This document shows, one piece after another, positions 46,732 through 55,624 of a stretch of DNA of 64,000 nt. The stretch is from an uncultured Peptostreptococcaceae bacterium (GTDB lineage: Bacteria > Bacillota > Clostridia > Peptostreptococcales > Peptostreptococcaceae). A model generated the notes under the pieces. That model did not search any database, was not told the origin of the DNA, and worked only from the letters and a program-made list of their open reading frames with translations. The stretch lies in assembly GCA_944383455.1 (NCBI GenBank), contig CALWPP010000004.1, positions 85,260-149,259 on the forward strand. Reading direction: 5' to 3'. Within the stretch, counting starts at the first letter, position 1. Each line of letters opens with the position of its first letter. The translations under genes and the position numbers were made by a program.

Positions 46732-46833
46732 ATAAGTATTAACTTTTCAAATTAAATATAGTATAGTTTATCTATTCTATTAATAAAAATATATCTTAAA
46801 AAGTCTCATCTTCTTTGATTTTTGTATACAAAA

Positions 46834-46862
46834 ATTATACAATAATACCGTTATCCTGTCAA
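46834..46862 (-). promoter_or_regulatory. Consensus SigA promoter of the hydrogenase
   Basis: Minus strand: TTGACA, exactly 17 bp, TATAAT. Both boxes are perfect. It gives a leader of about 200 nt before the hydrogenase gene. Confidence 0.8.
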
Positions 46863-46873
46863 TATTTTAACAA
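46857..46873 (-). promoter_or_regulatory. Rex-like operator overlapping the -35 box
   Basis: Minus strand TTGTTAA-AATA-TTGACAG, against the clostridial Rex pattern TTGTTAANNNNTTAACAA: 12 of 14 specified positions agree (the 18th base is 46856). Rex is a redox (NADH/NAD+) repressor known to control fermentation and hydrogenase genes in Clostridia. Binding here would block RNA polymerase. Confidence 0.55.
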
Positions 46874-46882
46874 CAAAACACT

Positions 46883-47461
46883 TTATACATTTTTAGTGAA
46901 ATCATATTCATCAAATAATTCATCAGTTATATCTTTACTATCTTTTTTAGTATTTATTACAGCATCTTTAACATCACTTGCTGTTTCAATTATCATATTC
47001 TTTAGCATATTAATTTTTTCTATATTTAATTTACCAAGATTTACTTCTGTATTATCTTCTTCATTTTGGATTTTTATTTCATATCTGCTAATAAGTGCTG
47101 CTGATACACCAACAAGAGCAAATACAGGACCTAATGCTATTCCTACAACACCTACAGTTAAGGGAATATTTAAAATCACCTTTGAATTTTTTTCAACAAT
47201 AACTCTTATAACACTACTTCTTTTTATAAGTTCTAGTGCTTGTTCTTTTATAACTTTTAAATCTTCCGAATCTTTTGAAAGAGATTCTTCAAATACTTCC
47301 TTCATATTTTTTGATTTATTTGGTTTACTTGATTCAAGATAAATTATAGCATCTAAAACATCACCACTAGATTTAACTAACGCTTCTTTTGCTTGTTCAT
47401 ATCTTATATGAGGCATTCTTGATATTATTTCATCAATTTTTTCAATAGTTATATCACCCAA
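46883..47461 (-). CDS. DUF4342 protein with an N-terminal UBA-like domain
   Basis: 192 residues from a TTG at 47461, chosen because AAGGGAG lies 9 bp upstream; an ATG at 47470 is too close to that site. The first 50 residues ([35 protein letters not shown]) look like a UBA/NAC-type three-helix domain. About 95-135 is the DUF4342 core ([21 protein letters not shown] and a hydrophobic stretch), followed by a charged tail. The function is unknown. It overlaps the recO end by 8 bp and belongs to the recO transcript. Confidence 0.8.
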   Translation of the reverse strand: MGDITIEKIDEIISRMPHIRYEQAKEALVKSSGDVLDAIIYLESSKPNKSKNMKEVFEESLSKDSEDLKVIKEQALELIKRSSVIRVIVEKNSKVILNIPLTVGVVGIALGPVFALVGVSAALISRYEIKIQNEEDNTEVNLGKLNIEKINMLKNMIIETASDVKDAVINTKKDSKDITDELFDEYDFTKNV

Positions 47462-48224
47462 TATCGTCATCTCCCTTATAATTATTTATATCCTTTATAA
47501 GATATAAAGAGCTTAAATTTATATTTTCTAAATGAACTTTTAAATATTTTCTAATAATATTTTCAAATTCGTATAAAATATATTTTGAAACTTTAGCTCT
47601 AACACAAATATCAATATCATTACTTAATATATATTCCATAAGTCTTATTGTGGTTACATCAAGTAAAATAGTATTTGTACTATTTTTTGAGCACTCTTCA
47701 CAAATAACCCCTCCTTCATATACATTAAATCTAGATATATTTTTCGTTGATGTACAAATAACACATTTATTTAATATTGGTTTAAACCCTAAATAATCTA
47801 TAAATTGTAATTCAAATATCCTAGTTAATAAATATTTATCTATGTCTTTATTAGTATAAAAATTTAAAGTTTTGGCAAGTAACAAAAATAATCTGTTGTT
47901 AGTCTGATTCTCAAACATAGATTTTTCTACTAATTTTAATATATAAGTTGCATAAGAAAATGCTTCTATATCATAAGCTATATCATAAAAACTTTTTATA
48001 ACATCAGTTTGAACTACTCTATAGATATCATTTTGCTTTTTTAGAGTATAATTTGAATAGGAAAAAACTTGAGAGGAAGACAAAAGGGGGCTTTTGCTTT
48101 TTTTAGCCCCTTTTGCTATTGCTGAAATTTTTCCTAATTTTCTAGTAAACAAAGTTAATATCAAATCATTATCTTTATATCTAACACTTTTAAGGACTAT
48201 CGCCTGTGTGTTTATTACTATCAT
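47454..48224 (-). CDS. recO: DNA repair protein RecO
   Basis: 256 residues. RecO works with RecR (and RecF) to load RecA on SSB-coated DNA. The N-terminal OB fold ([37 protein letters not shown]) is typical, and zinc-finger cysteines are seen in CVICT and CEEC. The ATG at 48224 lies inside the yqzL coding region. The order era-yqzL-recO is conserved in Firmicutes. Confidence 0.95.
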   Translation of the reverse strand: MIVINTQAIVLKSVRYKDNDLILTLFTRKLGKISAIAKGAKKSKSPLLSSSQVFSYSNYTLKKQNDIYRVVQTDVIKSFYDIAYDIEAFSYATYILKLVEKSMFENQTNNRLFLLLAKTLNFYTNKDIDKYLLTRIFELQFIDYLGFKPILNKCVICTSTKNISRFNVYEGGVICEECSKNSTNTILLDVTTIRLMEYILSNDIDICVRAKVSKYILYEFENIIRKYLKVHLENINLSSLYLIKDINNYKGDDDIG

Positions 48225-48345
48225 TTATAACTTCATTCTCCCTTAAATTACTAAACTCTGACTCTATCTTTTCATATTCTTTTACGTATAAATATGCTTC
48301 TATGTTCCCTGTTTTTTCAAAAACTTCCCAAAGAATATTATTCAT
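48190..48345 (-). CDS. yqzL: YqzL family protein
   Basis: 51 residues, short but clear: [25 protein letters not shown] matches the YqzL family (W-x2-F-x2-TG-x-I-x2-YL). A strong AAGAAGGGGG site precedes the ATG. It sits between era and recO exactly as in Bacillus and overlaps the recO start by 35 bp. The function is unknown; the position suggests a small factor expressed with recO. Confidence 0.88.
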   Translation of the reverse strand: MNNILWEVFEKTGNIEAYLYVKEYEKIESEFSNLRENEVINDSNKHTGDSP

Positions 48346-48438
48346 ATTTAAACCCCCTTCTTACCTTTTATTATATTTTTAGTAGTAAAAGGTTAAAAAA
48401 TGCATAATATTTATAAGTATTTTTTGGTATTTTATACT

Positions 48439-49329
48439 TTATTTATCTGTATATCCAAAATTACTTACATAATTTTGAAGATTTCTCCAATTTTCCTTAA
48501 CTTTAACCCAAAGTTGTAGATTTATTTTTGAACCAAGTAAATCTTCCATATCTTTTCTAGCTGATTTTCCTATCCCTTTTAATTTTCTTCCATTTTTACC
48601 AATTATAATACCCTTATGAGAATCTCTCTCACAATAAATTACAGCAGAAATATCTACTATCTCTTTATCATCTCTTGATTTCATTTTTTCTATTTCAACT
48701 GCTACTCCGTGAGGTACTTCATCATTAATATAATGAAGAACTTTTTCCCTTATAAGTTCTGATACTAACACTCTTTCTGGTTGGTCAGTTATCATATATT
48801 CTGGAAAATATTTAGGCCCTTCTTCTAAATACTTTGAAGTTACTTTTATAAGTTCTTTTATATTTCTTCCTTTTAATGCTGAAATTGGTACTATTTCTTT
48901 AAATAGTTCTTCTTCTCCATACATTTTCATTATATCAAATAAATCAGATTCATCTAATTTATCCATCTTATTTATCACCAAAACCACAGGAGATTTAGTA
49001 TTTCTTAAATTTTCAATTATCATTTTATCTCCTGGTCCTATTTTTTTTGAATCATCAACAACAAATAAAACTAAATCAACATTTTTAAAAGCATCAGTCG
49101 CAGATTTTACCATAAATTCTCCAAGTTTATTTTTAGGTTTATGTATACCTGGAGTGTCTAAAAACACTATCTGACATTCATTATTTGTGTAAACTGCTTG
49201 TATTGTATTTCTAGTTGTTTGAGGTTTATCACTCATTATCGCTATTTTTTCTCCAACAACATTATTCATTAAAGTTGATTTTCCAACATTTGGTCTTCCA
49301 ACAATACTAACAAATCCTGATTTAAACAT
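48439..49329 (-). CDS. era: GTPase Era
   Basis: A 296-residue ribosome assembly GTPase that binds the 3' end of 16S rRNA. P-loop GRPNVGKST (11-19), switch II DTPGIHKP, NKMD at about 120, and a C-terminal KH domain with GIIIGKNGRKLKGIGKSAR. The start has AGGAG. It follows cdd by 13 bp in the yqfC-recO operon. Confidence 0.97.
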   Translation of the reverse strand: MFKSGFVSIVGRPNVGKSTLMNNVVGEKIAIMSDKPQTTRNTIQAVYTNNECQIVFLDTPGIHKPKNKLGEFMVKSATDAFKNVDLVLFVVDDSKKIGPGDKMIIENLRNTKSPVVLVINKMDKLDESDLFDIMKMYGEEELFKEIVPISALKGRNIKELIKVTSKYLEEGPKYFPEYMITDQPERVLVSELIREKVLHYINDEVPHGVAVEIEKMKSRDDKEIVDISAVIYCERDSHKGIIIGKNGRKLKGIGKSARKDMEDLLGSKINLQLWVKVKENWRNLQNYVSNFGYTDK

Positions 49330-49342
49330 AAAATTCTCCTAT

Positions 49343-49744
49343 CTAGTTAAACTCACTTCCTGAAAAGTAGTTTGGAAGTAAATCAGAAATGCTACATTCA
49401 TAAATTTCACCTTTTGAATATCCTGTAACTATTTTTATATCTTTTCCAAACTCTATTATTACTTGTCTACAAATTCCACAAGGAAACGTCTTTTCATTTT
49501 TTTCTGAATTAGAACTTGCTATTGCAATTTTTAATATATCTTTACTACCTTCAGAAATAGCCTTAAAAAGTGCTGTTCTTTCTGCACAATTAGTTCCTCC
49601 AAATGATGCACATTCTATATTACATCCTGTGTATACTTTATTATCTTTAGTTAAAACAGCTGCTCCTACTCTAAAATTAGAATATGGGACATAGGCATTA
49701 TCTTTTGCTTTTTCTGCAATTTCAAGTAATTTCTTATTATCCAT
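49343..49744 (-). CDS. cdd: Cytidine deaminase
   Basis: 133 residues, a tetrameric zinc enzyme for pyrimidine salvage. C53-A-E55 supplies the metal ligand and catalytic Glu, and PCGIC (C89, C92) the other ligands. The start has AAGGAG. It lies just upstream of era as in many Firmicutes, although a hairpin separates it from dgkA. Confidence 0.97.
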   Translation of the reverse strand: MDNKKLLEIAEKAKDNAYVPYSNFRVGAAVLTKDNKVYTGCNIECASFGGTNCAERTALFKAISEGSKDILKIAIASSNSEKNEKTFPCGICRQVIIEFGKDIKIVTGYSKGEIYECSISDLLPNYFSGSEFN

Positions 49745-49844
49745 TAAAATAAACTCCTTAAAATATAATTTTTACAAATTTATATTTTCTTATATAAAAT
49801 ATAAAAATACGATAATTTTAAAGTCTATATAAAATAATTATAAC

Positions 49845-49876
49845 ATAAAAAAAAGAAGCATATGCTTCTTTTTTTA
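49845..49876 (-). terminator. Palindromic terminator after dgkA/PAP2
   Basis: AAAAAAGAAGCATATGCTTCTTTTTT type palindrome at the dgkA stop, U-rich at the end. cdd-era downstream must have a promoter in 49745-49845 or rely on read-through. Confidence 0.75.
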
Positions 49877-50596
49877 TATGTAAAATCTACTCATTTGGAA
49901 AACTAAAATACAAACTAAAGTTCCAAGAAGTGCACCTGCTACCGTTTCCCAAAAAGTATGTATTTTTCCCTCGATTCTACTTTGTGCAATAAGAATTGCC
50001 ATTAAGTATGCAAGTGTTGATGTTACTACTCGCTCCATCATAAATGTAATAGCTGTTGCCATTGCAAAAGCTAGCGCTGTATGACCACTTGGCATACCTC
50101 CTTTAAGAGGTGTACCAGTTGCTGTTACAGACTTTACAACTACAACTGCAATTAGTACTAAAACAATACAAATTAAAGTAACGTGAATTTGAGATTGTCT
50201 TATAGTATATAAAAGTGAATCTGAAAGTTTAGTTAATTTATCATAAAATAATAAGTATCCAACAACAATAGAATTAAGTGTTGCTATTAGTACTCCTCCT
50301 GCTGCAACATCTTTTGCTATTTTTGCTAGTATATTATACTCCTCTGTTATCATATCAATAGTTTTTTCAACTGCGGTATTAAACATTTCAGATATAACAA
50401 CTAAACTTATAGCAAATACTAAAAGTATCATTTCTATTCTACTTAAGTTAAAAAATAAACTTAAAGTAAAAACTACAACAGCAACAAAATAGTGAATTTT
50501 CATATTTCTTTCTGCTTTAAAAGTATATAAAATTCCTTCTATTGCTGCATTAAAAGCACTTATTATACTTTGGCGAGTCTTCTTTTTTTCTTTCAT
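49874..50596 (-). CDS. dgkA: DgkA-type undecaprenol kinase fused to a PAP2-like domain
   Basis: 240 residues. The N-terminal half (about 10-120) is a DgkA-type lipid kinase: SAFNAAIEGILYTFKAERNMKIH and the catalytic SEMFNTAVEKTID. The C-terminal half (about 135-240) is PAP2-like with PSGHTALAF and SRIEGKIHT, but the first PAP2 motif (Kx6RP) is not seen. In Gram-positives DgkA phosphorylates undecaprenol, while PAP2 enzymes dephosphorylate the pyrophosphate; a fusion would recycle the wall lipid carrier. It is 6 bp after ybeY. Confidence 0.9.
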   Translation of the reverse strand: MKEKKKTRQSIISAFNAAIEGILYTFKAERNMKIHYFVAVVVFTLSLFFNLSRIEMILLVFAISLVVISEMFNTAVEKTIDMITEEYNILAKIAKDVAAGGVLIATLNSIVVGYLLFYDKLTKLSDSLLYTIRQSQIHVTLICIVLVLIAVVVVKSVTATGTPLKGGMPSGHTALAFAMATAITFMMERVVTSTLAYLMAILIAQSRIEGKIHTFWETVAGALLGTLVCILVFQMSRFYI

Positions 50597-50602
50597 AAAA
50601 AG

Positions 50603-51064
50603 TTACTCCCTTGTTATACCTAACTTATTTAGAATATATTCTTCATTAGTTCTCATAATTTTTGTATTTTCTTCTGTATCGTGATCATATCCTAATAAAT
50701 GAAACATACTATGACAAACTAAAAAACATACTTCTCTAAAAAAACTATGATTATATTCTTTACTTTGTTCAAAAGCTTTATCAAGAGATATTACTATATC
50801 ACCTAAACTCTTTTCAAAAAGTTCAACATCAAAATCATTTTCATCAATCATAGGAAAAGACAATACGTCAGTTACTTTATCAATTCCTCTAAAGTTTTTG
50901 TTTAGTTCTTTTATTTCAGAGTTTTCAACAAATGAAAGGCTTACCTCATAGTCATTTTCAAAATCTTCATAATCTAAACATTCATTTATTATATCTTCTA
51001 TTTTTTTTATTAATTCTTTTTCTATTTCAAATTTATCTTGTCTATTATCTATTATAAGTTCCAA
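50603..51064 (-). CDS. ybeY: Endoribonuclease YbeY
   Basis: 153 residues from a TTG at 51064 with AAGGTGA at correct spacing; a GTG at 51073 is too near that site. The metal motif HSMFHLLGYDHD (H-x3-H-x5-H) and the FRGIDKVTDVLSF segment are diagnostic. YbeY acts in 16S rRNA 3' processing and ribosome quality control. It follows phoH by 10 bp, a conserved pair. Confidence 0.95.
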   Translation of the reverse strand: MELIIDNRQDKFEIEKELIKKIEDIINECLDYEDFENDYEVSLSFVENSEIKELNKNFRGIDKVTDVLSFPMIDENDFDVELFEKSLGDIVISLDKAFEQSKEYNHSFFREVCFLVCHSMFHLLGYDHDTEENTKIMRTNEEYILNKLGITRE

Positions 51065-51074
51065 AATTATCACC

Positions 51075-52067
51075 TTACTTATCTTTAGTTTTTTTCTTTT
51101 TTGAATTATTTATACTTCGTTTTTCGTGCTTATCGTAAGCCTTAATTATTCTTTGTACTAATTCGTGCCTTACAACGTCTTTTTCTGTAAGAAACATCTT
51201 TCCAATACCTTCTATATTATCTAGTACCTCTATAGCGTGTAGTAGACCACTTTTTTTCTTGTCTGGTAAATCAGTTTGAGTTAAATCACCAGTTACAACG
51301 GCTTTTGAACCAAATCCAAGCCTAGTTAAAAACATTTTCATCTGTTCTTTAGTAGTATTTTGTGCCTCATCAAGTATTATGAAAGCATTATCTAAAGTTC
51401 TCCCTCTCATAAAAGCAAGTGGAGCAACTTCAATCAAACCTCTTTCTAAATATTTATTAAACTTTTCTACACCAAACATATCAAATAAAGCATCATATAA
51501 TGGTCTTAAATATGGGTCTACTTTATCTTTTAAATCCCCTGGCAAAAATCCTAAACTCTCTCCAGCTTCTACTGCTGGTCTTGTTAGAATTATCTTACTA
51601 ACTTCATCTTTTTTAAATGCTTTTACTGCCATAGCAACAGCTAAATATGTTTTTCCCGTTCCAGCAGGTCCAATCCCAAATGTTATATCGTTTGATTTTA
51701 TTAAGTTTATGTAATTTTTTTGACCTAAAGTTTTTGGAGATACAGGCTTTCCTTTTTGAGTTAAAACTATAGTATCGCCTAAGTCTTGTATTTTTTCTTC
51801 ACTTCCATCTATAAGTAAAGATAATGAGTAGTTTATTACTTGTTTATCTAAAGTTTTTTTACTACTTACAACTTGATGAAGTTCCTTTATTAATTTAAGT
51901 CCTTTATCGACATTTTCTTCGTGTCCTATAAGAACTAATTTTCCCTCTCTTAATATAATATCTATATTAAGTGTATCTTCAATTAATTTTACATTTTCAT
52001 CAAAATTTTTAAAAAGCTCTTTTTCAAATGTTTCTTCAACTATATCAAATTTCTTTTGTGTAATCAT
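51075..52067 (-). CDS. phoH: PhoH-family ATPase
   Basis: 330 residues. P-loop GPAGTGKT (133-140), Walker B ILDEAQNTT and the TGDLTQ motif follow a KH-like N-terminal region. PhoH-type proteins are thought to act in RNA metabolism; the pairing with ybeY supports this. The charged Lys/Arg tail is typical. GGGAGG precedes the ATG. Confidence 0.96.
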   Translation of the reverse strand: MITQKKFDIVEETFEKELFKNFDENVKLIEDTLNIDIILREGKLVLIGHEENVDKGLKLIKELHQVVSSKKTLDKQVINYSLSLLIDGSEEKIQDLGDTIVLTQKGKPVSPKTLGQKNYINLIKSNDITFGIGPAGTGKTYLAVAMAVKAFKKDEVSKIILTRPAVEAGESLGFLPGDLKDKVDPYLRPLYDALFDMFGVEKFNKYLERGLIEVAPLAFMRGRTLDNAFIILDEAQNTTKEQMKMFLTRLGFGSKAVVTGDLTQTDLPDKKKSGLLHAIEVLDNIEGIGKMFLTEKDVVRHELVQRIIKAYDKHEKRSINNSKKKKTKDK

Positions 52068-52076
52068 TTATCCTCC

Positions 52077-53360
52077 CTAATTATTTTCCTCTTTACTTTC
52101 ATTATTTTTTATTTCATCATCAAAATTATTTCTAATATCATTTATAGGTCTTTTTTCTGGATTTGAAGGAATAGCTTCTTCACTTTGTTTTTTGTTTTCT
52201 TCTAAAGTCATATCCTCTGCTTCTTTTTTTGATAATGGATAAATCTGTGCAATATTTTCTGATGTTTGAACAGTTACCATATATTCTAACATATCTTTAT
52301 CAACTTTGTAATTATCATTAACATCTTTGTATCTTGCAGAAGGAGGTATTATATAATTAAGTTCATTTAATGCTTTCCTTTTTAAACTTTTCTTTAAAAC
52401 TTCTTTATCTTTTGTAATTTTCTTTTCTTTAGTTTCAAAGAAAGAACTTACATTTACTTTTATAGGAAAAGTATAATTGTTAAATGATAATTTATACTCT
52501 TTATTTTCTATTGTGTAATTTTTATAGTCTATTTTTCTTCTTATAGTATACTCTTTATCATAAAATTTTATAGTATAAACATTTTTACTTTTTCCAGTCT
52601 TTTCTTTTATAGACTCCTCATAACTCTCACTTTCAACAACTTCATAAAAAGTGCTTGCCCAAATTTCAGGAGGCGATTTTGTATCTGCACCAGTAACTAA
52701 CACGTCTCCTTTTTTTACAATATCTCCTTCTTTGACTACTGCTTTTCCACTTCTTGCTATTATATTTTCTATTATACCATTTTTTGTTGCTATTACGTTA
52801 CAGTAATTTGAGTTTTCTTTTGATTCCAAAGTTTCTGCTTTTTTAGTTATTGTGACAAATACATTAGTTCCCTTAACATTTATTGAAACGTAAGCTACAT
52901 CATTAAATTTTATCATTATTTCATCTCTTATATTTTTTCTATCGATACTTTTTTTGTATGTACCAGGTTTAAGCCCTATCTTATAAAGTTCTTCTCGTAT
53001 ATCTTCTTTTTTTATTCCTTCTGGAACTTGAATATAAACATCAGTTACAAATTGAGAGGTTGACATTAATATAAAAAGTGAAATAATAGCTCCTAACCAC
53101 ATAATTTTATTTTTATAAATTCTAACCGCTAAAAATGGTAGTCCCGTTTTTTGTTTTACTTTTACATTAAAAGTACTCCCTCTGTATACTTTTTTGAATA
53201 ACTTATAATAATCTTTTGTAATACAAAACTCTATTTTTGTGTTATCAATTCTTTTTAAATTATAAACCCTTATATTATTTCTAATTAAATAGTTCAAAAA
53301 ATTTTCAACTACTATACCATCAACAATTATGGTATAGTATCCCCTCATATAACTTATCAC
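52077..53360 (-). CDS. yqfD: Sporulation protein YqfD
   Basis: 427 residues. A single TM near 90-108 follows a cytosolic YRGYYTI-type N-terminus (MRGYYTIIVDGI), then a large extracytoplasmic domain (about 110-375) and a Glu/Asn-rich tail. The family is required for efficient sporulation in the mother cell and sits beside yqfC. The start is a GTG at 53360 with GGGGGA upstream; the ATG four codons later is an alternative. It is cotranscribed with yqfC and phoH. Confidence 0.92.
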   Translation of the reverse strand: MISYMRGYYTIIVDGIVVENFLNYLIRNNIRVYNLKRIDNTKIEFCITKDYYKLFKKVYRGSTFNVKVKQKTGLPFLAVRIYKNKIMWLGAIISLFILMSTSQFVTDVYIQVPEGIKKEDIREELYKIGLKPGTYKKSIDRKNIRDEIMIKFNDVAYVSINVKGTNVFVTITKKAETLESKENSNYCNVIATKNGIIENIIARSGKAVVKEGDIVKKGDVLVTGADTKSPPEIWASTFYEVVESESYEESIKEKTGKSKNVYTIKFYDKEYTIRRKIDYKNYTIENKEYKLSFNNYTFPIKVNVSSFFETKEKKITKDKEVLKKSLKRKALNELNYIIPPSARYKDVNDNYKVDKDMLEYMVTVQTSENIAQIYPLSKKEAEDMTLEENKKQSEEAIPSNPEKRPINDIRNNFDDEIKNNESKEENN

Positions 53361-53373
53361 TTAGTAAATCCCC

Positions 53374-53592
53374 CTAATCTATATACTCTATATTATATAT
53401 AGTTCCTTTTATTCCGATTTCTCCATCATCAATATATTTTAATAAAAGATTATCACCACTTATTTTTATAGTCTTTAGTTTTGTTTTTATTTTTATTTCT
53501 TCTCTTTCATAAGTTATTATTGATAAATAATTTTCTATACTAACAAAAGTATTTCCAACAATAGTAGTTGTAGGCTTAGTAACTTCAAACAT
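53374..53592 (-). CDS. yqfC: Sporulation protein YqfC
   Basis: 72 residues from the ATG at 53592, placed by GGAGG just before it; a reading from 53604 would include the site itself. It is a small beta-rich protein with SIENYLSIITYEREEIKIKT, typical of the YabP/YqfC family. It is the first gene of yqfC-yqfD-phoH-ybeY-dgkA. It is expected under SigE in the mother cell, but I could not define the promoter. Confidence 0.92.
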   Translation of the reverse strand: MFEVTKPTTTIVGNTFVSIENYLSIITYEREEIKIKTKLKTIKISGDNLLLKYIDDGEIGIKGTIYNIEYID

Positions 53593-53649
53593 AAAAACCT
53601 CCATTTTAAATACTTTAAAAAATATATATGATTTAAAATTAATATAAAT

Positions 53650-53682
53650 ACCAAAAAGCCCTAGCTAATGCTAGAGCTTCTA
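53650..53682 (-). terminator. Terminator of the phosphodiesterase gene
   Basis: AAGCCCTAGC / GCTAGAGCTT stem, one mismatch, followed on the minus strand by TTTTTGG. Confidence 0.8.
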
Positions 53683-53735
53683 AAACTCTTATTTAGTTTT
53701 TTAGTATATATAAGTAAAACATAACTTTAAATTGC

Positions 53736-54455
53736 TTACTTTGAACTTCCTTGTCTTATAAGTCTTGCAAAATCGTTTGGTAGTATTTCATTTTCTTCTA
53801 TTTCTTTTGCAAACTTTTCATAGTTATACTCTACTTCAAAAATATCAATATTAACATCATTTTCTATGATTTCTATTGTAATGTAATTTGCATTTGGATT
53901 ATTAGTCTTTGGTTTACCAACACTTCCTGCATTAACTAATAATTTTTCACCATATTTTTTAATATATGGAATATGAGTATGTCCACAAACTAAAATATCT
54001 TCTTTTAAATCTTTCATAACTTCTTTTGCTTCTTTTGAATCTTCTTTTAAGTATTCATTTATGAGTCTTGTACTTCCGTGAACAAATCTTATAGTTTTAT
54101 TACCTACCTTAATAACTACTTCTTCTAATAAATTTCTTAAGAATTCTTTATTATAATCAGTAGTTTCATTTGCAGTAAAACTCATCGAAAGTCCTGCTTT
54201 TTCTGCATCTTTTGGGTCAGGATAATCACATCCACAAACTATTTTATAATTTCCTATTGCATCATCATAATTTCCCATTATAGTTAGTATTTTATTTTCT
54301 CTAATTAAGTTTATAACTTCATTTGGTCTTGTACCATATCCAACTAAGTCACCAGTACAAACCACTAAGTCAACGTTTCTTTGTTTTACGTCTTTTAATA
54401 CTTCTTCTAGTGCATAAATATTACTGTGTATATCCGATATAACAGCTATTTTCAT
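53736..54455 (-). CDS. YfcE/MJ0936-type metallophosphoesterase
   Basis: 239 residues of the calcineurin-like superfamily. Metal motifs are DIHSN (8-12), GDLVGYG, GNYDD, and GHTHIP near residue 157. The closest type is the small phosphodiesterase group that hydrolyses model phosphodiesters; the natural substrate is unknown. It is monocistronic, with a terminator on each side. Confidence 0.9.
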   Translation of the reverse strand: MKIAVISDIHSNIYALEEVLKDVKQRNVDLVVCTGDLVGYGTRPNEVINLIRENKILTIMGNYDDAIGNYKIVCGCDYPDPKDAEKAGLSMSFTANETTDYNKEFLRNLLEEVVIKVGNKTIRFVHGSTRLINEYLKEDSKEAKEVMKDLKEDILVCGHTHIPYIKKYGEKLLVNAGSVGKPKTNNPNANYITIEIIENDVNIDIFEVEYNYEKFAKEIEENEILPNDFARLIRQGSSK

Positions 54456-54514
54456 AAGTTTATAACTCCTTTTTTAATAATTATTCTATAACTTATAAAC
54501 TAATTATTCAATAC

Positions 54515-54546
54515 AATAAAAAATACCCCTAAATACGGAGTATTCT
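54515..54546 (-). terminator. tspO terminator
   Basis: AATACCCC / GGAGTATT stem with one mismatch and TTTTTTATT on the minus strand. Confidence 0.75.
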
Positions 54547-55046
54547 CATTTATTTATAATCCATATAAAATAATTTAAAAATAATGCAACAATTAACCAT
54601 AATAAATAAGGTATATTTAAAAATGCTGCTCTTTTATCTATTTTATAAAATTTAAATATCATAACTAAAACTACAACTATCAATATTAGTATATTAAAAA
54701 TTGCAGTAAATCTTAAATCAAGTCCAAAAAATAATATACTCCATAAAAAATTTAAACCAAGTTGTAAATAATAATAAAAAAGTGCATCATTTACTTTTGG
54801 ATCTTTCTTATCATTTTTAGAAATTATGTAATAAGATATACCCATCAAAATAAAAAGTATTATCCAAACTACTTGAAAAATATTTGAAGGTGGTGCAAAA
54901 CTTGGCTTTATAAGTTGTGAGTAAAACTCAGATATATCCATTTTAAGTAATAATTTAGAAATGTTTGAGCTCAAGAAACCTACTATTAAAGGTATTATAA
55001 TACTTATTAAGAAATTTTTTATTTCTTTTACTGAAACTATCAACAA
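54546..55046 (-). CDS. TspO/MBR family membrane protein
   Basis: 166 residues with five membrane helices. KPSFAPPSNIFQVVWIILFILMGISYY and LQLGLNFLWSILFFGL are the TspO/peripheral benzodiazepine receptor signatures. Family members bind porphyrins and cholesterol-like ligands and may act in tetrapyrrole handling or stress. Two TTG codons in a row follow AGGAGG; 55043 has the better spacing. Confidence 0.92.
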   Translation of the reverse strand: MLIVSVKEIKNFLISIIIPLIVGFLSSNISKLLLKMDISEFYSQLIKPSFAPPSNIFQVVWIILFILMGISYYIISKNDKKDPKVNDALFYYYLQLGLNFLWSILFFGLDLRFTAIFNILILIVVVLVMIFKFYKIDKRAAFLNIPYLLWLIVALFLNYFIWIINK

Positions 55047-55116
55047 AATCTCCTCCTTAGTTTACTTTATTAATAAATATGTACAAACTATTGGTATTAT
55101 TACTTAAATTTAAAAA

Positions 55117-55151
55117 CAAAAAAAGCCTAGATTATCTCATAGGCTTTTTTA
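55117..55151 (-). terminator. Terminator of the prmA-yqeY operon
   Basis: A perfect 11-bp stem AAAAAAGCCTA / TAGGCTTTTTT. Confidence 0.9.
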
Positions 55152-55153
55152 AT

Positions 55154-55597
55154 CTATTGTAAGTTAGATTTTACTAACTTATTTATTAATTTACCATCAG
55201 CTCTTCCTTTTGTTTTAGGCTTTATAGCTGACATTATTTTACCCATATCTTTCATAGAAGTTGCTCCTACTTCAGATATAGTTTCTTTAACTATAATATC
55301 TAATTCTTCTTCGCTTAATTGTTGAGGTAGGTACTCTTTTAAAACTTTGATTTCAGCTTCTGTTTCACTTACTAAGTCATCTCTATTAGCTTTTTTGAAT
55401 TCTTCTAAAGCGTCATTTCTTTGCTTTAACTGTTTTGATATAACATCAATTATACCATCATCATCAAGCTCGACTCTATTATCAACTTCAAATTGCTTAA
55501 TAGATGCTCTTATTAAAGTTATCACAGATTTTTTAACTGTCTCTTTATTTTTCATAGAAGACTTTAAATCTTCTTGTAATCTTTCTTTAAGGGACAT
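55154..55597 (-). CDS. yqeY: GatB/YqeY domain protein
   Basis: 147 residues from the ATG at 55597, which follows GAGGTGAGGGG; a start three codons earlier would lie in that site. MSLKERLQEDLKSSMKNKE and the YLPQQLSEEEL segment identify the YqeY family, which shares the tRNA-binding C-terminal fold of GatB. Its role is not established. It follows rpsU by 27 bp, as in many Firmicutes. Confidence 0.94.
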   Translation of the reverse strand: MSLKERLQEDLKSSMKNKETVKKSVITLIRASIKQFEVDNRVELDDDGIIDVISKQLKQRNDALEEFKKANRDDLVSETEAEIKVLKEYLPQQLSEEELDIIVKETISEVGATSMKDMGKIMSAIKPKTKGRADGKLINKLVKSNLQ

Positions 55598-55624
55598 TCC
55601 CCTCACCTCTTTGATATTTTATTA

